From an uncultured Oscillospiraceae bacterium (GTDB lineage Bacteria > Bacillota > Clostridia > Oscillospirales > Ruminococcaceae), in NCBI GenBank assembly GCA_950097605.1, contig CATNEU010000056.1:1-8102 (forward strand): a stretch of 8,102 bases of DNA. Reading direction: 5' to 3'. A program made the position numbers and the translations under genes. Below the pieces are notes generated by a model. That model ran no database searches. It had not been told where the DNA came from and saw only the letters and a program-made list of their open reading frames with translations. Shown in pieces: positions 5,501 to 8,102 of the stretch (positions are counted from its first letter, which is position 1; the number at the start of each line of letters is the position of its first letter).

Positions 5501-8102
5501 AAACGTTGTCTTCACTGCGGACGAAGAGGTTTCGTTCTTTGTCAACGGCGTGAAGACGGCGGAGGGCACCGAGCTTACCCTGTATGATACGGGCAGCTAT
5601 ACGGTGCATGCGGTCGATAAGGCCGGCAACGCCAGCGGAAGCATTTCAGTAACCATTGATAAGGACGGCCCGGTTTTGGCGGGCGTTCCCGAAAAGGGCG
5701 CCACAAGAAACCACGTGACGATCAGTGCCGATAAGGACGTGCTGTTCTATGTAAACGGCGTGCTTGCAACCGAAAAATATGCAAAGAACATCCGGTTTGT
5801 AACGCCGGGCAGCTTCACTGTGCGCGCAGTAGACAAGCTTGGAAACGAAACAACCGTGTCGTTCTCGATTATTCGGGAAAGACCGGTCTTCACGGCCAAT
5901 GTGCCCAGCGGCGTGCTCACCAACCAGACCGTTGTGCTGACGGCCAACAAGGTCTGTGAGTTCACAACCGTGGACAACAAACTGCTGGCAACCGGTACAA
6001 GCTACACAATCTCCGGCCACGGCGTCACCGATGTGCGTGTGTACGACCTGGCCGGCAACTACGGCGGCCTTTACAGGGCCAACATCGACAAGAAGGCCCC
6101 GGGCCTCTTTGCAGAGGTGGAGGGAACCAATATTCCGATTGCAAACGGCGCTGTAATCAATAAAACAATTGCCGTCCGCACCAGTGAAAAGGCGCAGTTT
6201 ATCATCAACGGTTCCGAGCCGACCGCGCTCGCCTACCATGTAAAGATCAAAGCCGAAGGCACCTATACCATCCAGGCAATTGACAGAATCGGCAACGTTT
6301 CCGAAACATTTGTCGTGACCTATAACAAGAAGGCCGTTCCGACCCGAGATGAGGCCTATGAAGGCACCCTGACCATCCGCCCGACACCGCAGCAGATCGA
6401 CTATAAAGAGCATACGGCTGCCGCAGTCACGGAAGACATAAACGTCGTGGTCCATGGCGATATGGAAGAGGCGACGCTGCCGCGGCTGGAAAAAGCCCTT
6501 GCCGCAAGCGGCCACACCATGACGCTCTCCGACCGGATGGACGCGGAGAAAACCAATATCTACTTAACCTCGGACGCCGGCCACTGCAACCAGTGCGAAA
6601 CCTACATTGAAATGAATGGTATCGACGAGACCATAGAGGAAGAACAGGGCGCGATCCTGGATATCGACAATGCCTACTATGCCAACACCAACATTGCCGT
6701 CATCGGCAGCGACGCCGACGGCGTGTTCAACGGCGTTGTGAACCTCGAGGCCGTGCTCGCGCAGAAAACAGAGGCGGGCAACCTGCCGGAGGTCACCATT
6801 GTGGACTACCCGAATCTCAAGAGCAGAGGTTTCCTCGAAGGCTTCTTCGGCCCGCCGTGGACTCACCAGGGCAGACTCGATCTGCTGGACTTTGCAGGCG
6901 AGCAGAAGATGAACACCTATGTATACGGCCCGAAGGACGACCCGTATCACAGAGACCAGTGGAGAGTTCCGTATCCTGAAAAAGAGGGGCGGCAGATTGC
7001 GGAGCTTGCCCAGAGGGCAAAGGAGAACAACGTCGATTTCACCTGGGCCGTGCATGTGACGCTTGGCAGCCAGACAATCGACTTCAGCAGCGAGGCGGAC
7101 TACCAGACGCTGCTTGCGAAGCTCGAATCCGTATACGACCTGGGCGTGCGCTCGTTCTCCGTTTTCTTCGACGATATTTCCAATGCGGCGCTTCGCAACC
7201 CGGTTGACCATGCGACGCTGCTGAACAAACTCAACCGCGACTTTATCCATGCGAAGGGCGACATTGCGCCGCTGCAGACCGTTCCGTATGAGTATGCTGG
7301 CATTGTGCCGAGCTATCTGAACACCTTTGGAAGCCTGCTGGACGAGGACATCACGGTGATGTGGACCGGTACCAGCGTCTGCCCGGATACCGTTGAAAAA
7401 CAGCATTTTACAGATGTCAAAGCCGCGTTGGGCAGAGAAGTTCTCATGTGGTGGAACTACCCGGTCAACGACTATTGGTACGACACCCCGGGCCGCCTGT
7501 TCCTGGGGCCGATCCTCGGACTGGACAAAAACATCACCAGCGAGGACACCTACGGCATCCTCTCCAACCCGATGAGCTGGGAGGACGCTTCGCAGATCGC
7601 CCTGTATGGCCTGGCGGACTTTGAATGGAACCCGCAGGCCTTCGACCCGCAGGATAGCTGGGAAAAGAGCATCGAAAAGCTGGTGCCCGACTATCCCGAA
7701 GAGATGAAGCTGTTTGCAAAGAATTCCTCGCATCTGGGCGAAACCGCCTCGATGAAGATCCGCCGCAACGACTCGGACTATCTGGTGCCGCTCTTCGACG
7801 AATTCAAAGAGAAAGCTGCCGCCGGAGCATCCATTGTGGAAACGGCGCAGAAGCTCATGGCGGAATTTGACGCGATGACCGATGCGGCCAACACGCTGCG
7901 CGGCATGTCGAACAAAGAGCTGCTGGAGGAGATTTCACAGTGGCTCGACCAGTTCGAGCAGGTGGGCGTCTCGGGCAGCGAGACGATGAAGATGTTCATT
8001 GCAAGGGAAACCGGCGACACCGCGCAGTTCGAGACCAGTCGCCAGAAGGTGCAGGACGCCTTCAAGTTCATGGCGGAGAACAAACGTGAAACCCAGGTCA
8101 GC
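2565..8102 (+). CDS. Giant secreted bifunctional glycosidase: GH29 alpha-L-fucosidase fused to GH84 beta-N-acetylglucosaminidase (C-terminus beyond window)
   Basis: The 1846 visible codons have no stop. The ATG at 2565 follows AAAGGAG with about 11 bases spacing. It directly precedes a Sec signal peptide (KK at 6-7, hydrophobic core, cleavage after AFA at 30-32), and the frame is closed at 2454. Residues about 45-365 are GH29, with H74 in IHFGVN, KHHDGF (122-127), the probable nucleophile D212 in EIWLDGA and the probable acid/base E255 in RWIGNENG. These motifs are typical of subfamily B (alpha-1,3/1,4-fucosidases acting on Lewis-type structures). Next come F5/8C or CBM32-like (about 369-499), an unassigned beta-rich domain (about 500-643), Calx-beta (about 644-755), a second F5/8C (about 756-889) and five Ig-like repeats (893-1257). 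GH84 follows, with an N-terminal domain from about 1266, GFLEGFFGPPWTH from 1422, YVYGPKDDPYH (K1457), catalytic pair D1536-D1537, MWTG (W1600) and NYPVND (1631-1636). A helical region begins near 1705. The likely role is cell-surface or secreted trimming of fucosylated mucin-type glycans. Anchor domains are not visible. Confidence 0.95.
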   Translation, partial: MVGILKKATSCLLACAITLSAAAGMSALPAFARSQPGSQMAFSDVQVEAPKALNPVPNNRQLEYSKDEMAAFIHFGVNTFTDKEWGDGTEDPAIFNPSKLDAAQWVTTLKNAGFKKVIITAKHHDGFCLWDSPGTEHDIANEAVDPAIRGRDIVKEVADACAEQGLKFGFYLSPWDQNSPTYGTGEGYNAFYKTQLIDLLTNYGTISEIWLDGAKGSDVVQDYDYDDWIATMRELQPGALIFSDAGPDIRWIGNENGYAGEPCWSKINGSELSRPEYDTDKLNHGQADGVDWIMPETDTSLRKGWFFHENEEPKSLEKLADIYFNSVGKNSTLLLNVPPNKDGLFADEDVARLTEFGNAIQRTFEKDLAAGAAASASSYRGESVGADAYAASNVTDGDYDTYWTTDDGVTTGSVEIEFGKPTLFDVVSIQEYIPLGQRISGFSVEVYNQKTGGWDEVAAGETIGYKRLVRLEPMTSTKIRVNITASQDVPILNNIGVYKQAPEIELAEPVPQGATFIDDRAFKIDDNWHQSSAEGDYEGTEIWSNAAGATASVEFYGTNAYLMGGLHPDNGLYEITVDDREPVIASGYGAEKKLRQLLYQTPTLEAGKHTMTVKLLGQPDPDSSSALNGGNIDGLFVTDGPINGIFAMSEKSIIVNEDAGYAEIPITRSVVTAGKAEVSLSLISGSAKEGVDFQRMVEDVTFEDGQTQGVARVKLFDNDRQDGMRDFTVRIDSITGGLVDAANKTIVYINDDEPPLTNVNVALGKPVLSASSNYDNYPPELMFDGVFDGNNRFATVGTGEHFVELDLLAPTRINNVTFFEAQSGGLGQRINNVRIECLVDGAWKTVANRDGLLPASCEIDFANTITSRVKIFFTGPEKEPTVTEIEIYNKSTRPFITGAPESGASNQDVTLEADREVLFTVNGVEEEAYTTTLTLTEEGTYTITATDRDGYVSDTVTVTIDRVAPTLSSSLPDGTLTNENVVFTADEEVSFFVNGVKTAEGTELTLYDTGSYTVHAVDKAGNASGSISVTIDKDGPVLAGVPEKGATRNHVTISADKDVLFYVNGVLATEKYAKNIRFVTPGSFTVRAVDKLGNETTVSFSIIRERPVFTANVPSGVLTNQTVVLTANKVCEFTTVDNKLLATGTSYTISGHGVTDVRVYDLAGNYGGLYRANIDKKAPGLFAEVEGTNIPIANGAVINKTIAVRTSEKAQFIINGSEPTALAYHVKIKAEGTYTIQAIDRIGNVSETFVVTYNKKAVPTRDEAYEGTLTIRPTPQQIDYKEHTAAAVTEDINVVVHGDMEEATLPRLEKALAASGHTMTLSDRMDAEKTNIYLTSDAGHCNQCETYIEMNGIDETIEEEQGAILDIDNAYYANTNIAVIGSDADGVFNGVVNLEAVLAQKTEAGNLPEVTIVDYPNLKSRGFLEGFFGPPWTHQGRLDLLDFAGEQKMNTYVYGPKDDPYHRDQWRVPYPEKEGRQIAELAQRAKENNVDFTWAVHVTLGSQTIDFSSEADYQTLLAKLESVYDLGVRSFSVFFDDISNAALRNPVDHATLLNKLNRDFIHAKGDIAPLQTVPYEYAGIVPSYLNTFGSLLDEDITVMWTGTSVCPDTVEKQHFTDVKAALGREVLMWWNYPVNDYWYDTPGRLFLGPILGLDKNITSEDTYGILSNPMSWEDASQIALYGLADFEWNPQAFDPQDSWEKSIEKLVPDYPEEMKLFAKNSSHLGETASMKIRRNDSDYLVPLFDEFKEKAAAGASIVETAQKLMAEFDAMTDAANTLRGMSNKELLEEISQWLDQFEQVGVSGSETMKMFIARETGDTAQFETSRQKVQDAFKFMAENKRETQVS
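5241..6335 (+). repeat. Five tandem Ig-like repeats inside the glycosidase
   Basis: Units start near residues 893, 965, 1036, 1107 and 1179, giving a period of 71-72 residues for the first four and about 79 for the last. Each contains a form of NxxVxxTAD, a VNGV-like turn, GxYTVxAxD and GN before a final strand. Proline begins or borders each unit. They probably form a rod between the fucosidase half and the GH84 half. Repeat 4 is the most divergent: VDN replaces VNG, and HGVTDVRVYD replaces the usual GxYTVxAxD. Confidence 0.8.

Noticed and set aside
4983..5609. 208-codon minus-strand frame
   Set aside because: It is antisense to the second F5/8C domain and first Ig-like repeats; Arg-rich shadow composition.
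5646..6515. 289-codon minus-strand frame opposite the Ig-like repeats
   Set aside because: The repeat period and motifs are on the plus strand. The minus translation has scattered Cys and His and no family resemblance.
6564..7733. 389-codon open frame on the minus strand
   Set aside because: It is antisense to the GH84 catalytic domain, whose motifs are clearly conserved on the plus strand. It shows no domain of its own.
1..8102. CRISPR array, tRNA or rRNA genes
   Set aside because: No regularly spaced short direct repeats and no cloverleaf or rRNA-like sequence were seen on reading both strands.

Overview
The window looks like a gut-type Firmicute, probably class Clostridia (Oscillospirales or Lachnospirales-like). 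The reasons are strong AGGAGG-type ribosome binding sites, a clostridial lipoprotein start, a pyruvate:ferredoxin oxidoreductase gene fragment, and a very large secreted enzyme built for host glycans. No taxonomic marker gene is present, so this is inference.

The window has two unlike halves. Bases 1 to about 1870 look like the end of a mobile or formerly mobile element. They hold a cut-off minus-strand gene with a structured leader, a gene-poor stretch with an oriT-like signature, a minus-strand XRE repressor with its own terminator, and a divergent plus-strand lipoprotein gene. An unusual cluster of GCAAT palindromes lies between the last two. At about base 1870 the lipoprotein reading frame stops making sense, and the sequence becomes the last 47 codons of a pyruvate:ferredoxin oxidoreductase gene (nifJ/por type) with an excellent terminator. 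Two broken genes meet there, which marks a recombination or insertion boundary.

Bases 2081 to 2564 are a gene-poor leader region. It contains inverted repeats and, about 150 bases before the next start, a terminator-like hairpin preceded by a possible 10-residue proline-containing leader peptide.

From 2565 to the right edge (1846 codons, no stop reached) runs one exported multimodular glycosidase. In order it has a signal peptide, a GH29 alpha-L-fucosidase (subfamily B-like), an F5/8C (CBM32-like) domain, an unassigned beta-rich domain, a Calx-beta domain, a second F5/8C domain, five Ig-like repeats, and a GH84 beta-N-acetylglucosaminidase with its N-terminal domain and the start of a helical C-terminal domain. 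Catalytic residues of both hydrolases are visible. Having both in one polypeptide points to breakdown of fucosylated, GlcNAc-containing host glycans such as mucin O-glycans, and is the most striking feature of the window.

Many long open frames on the minus strand between 2300 and 8083 are shadows of this one gene.
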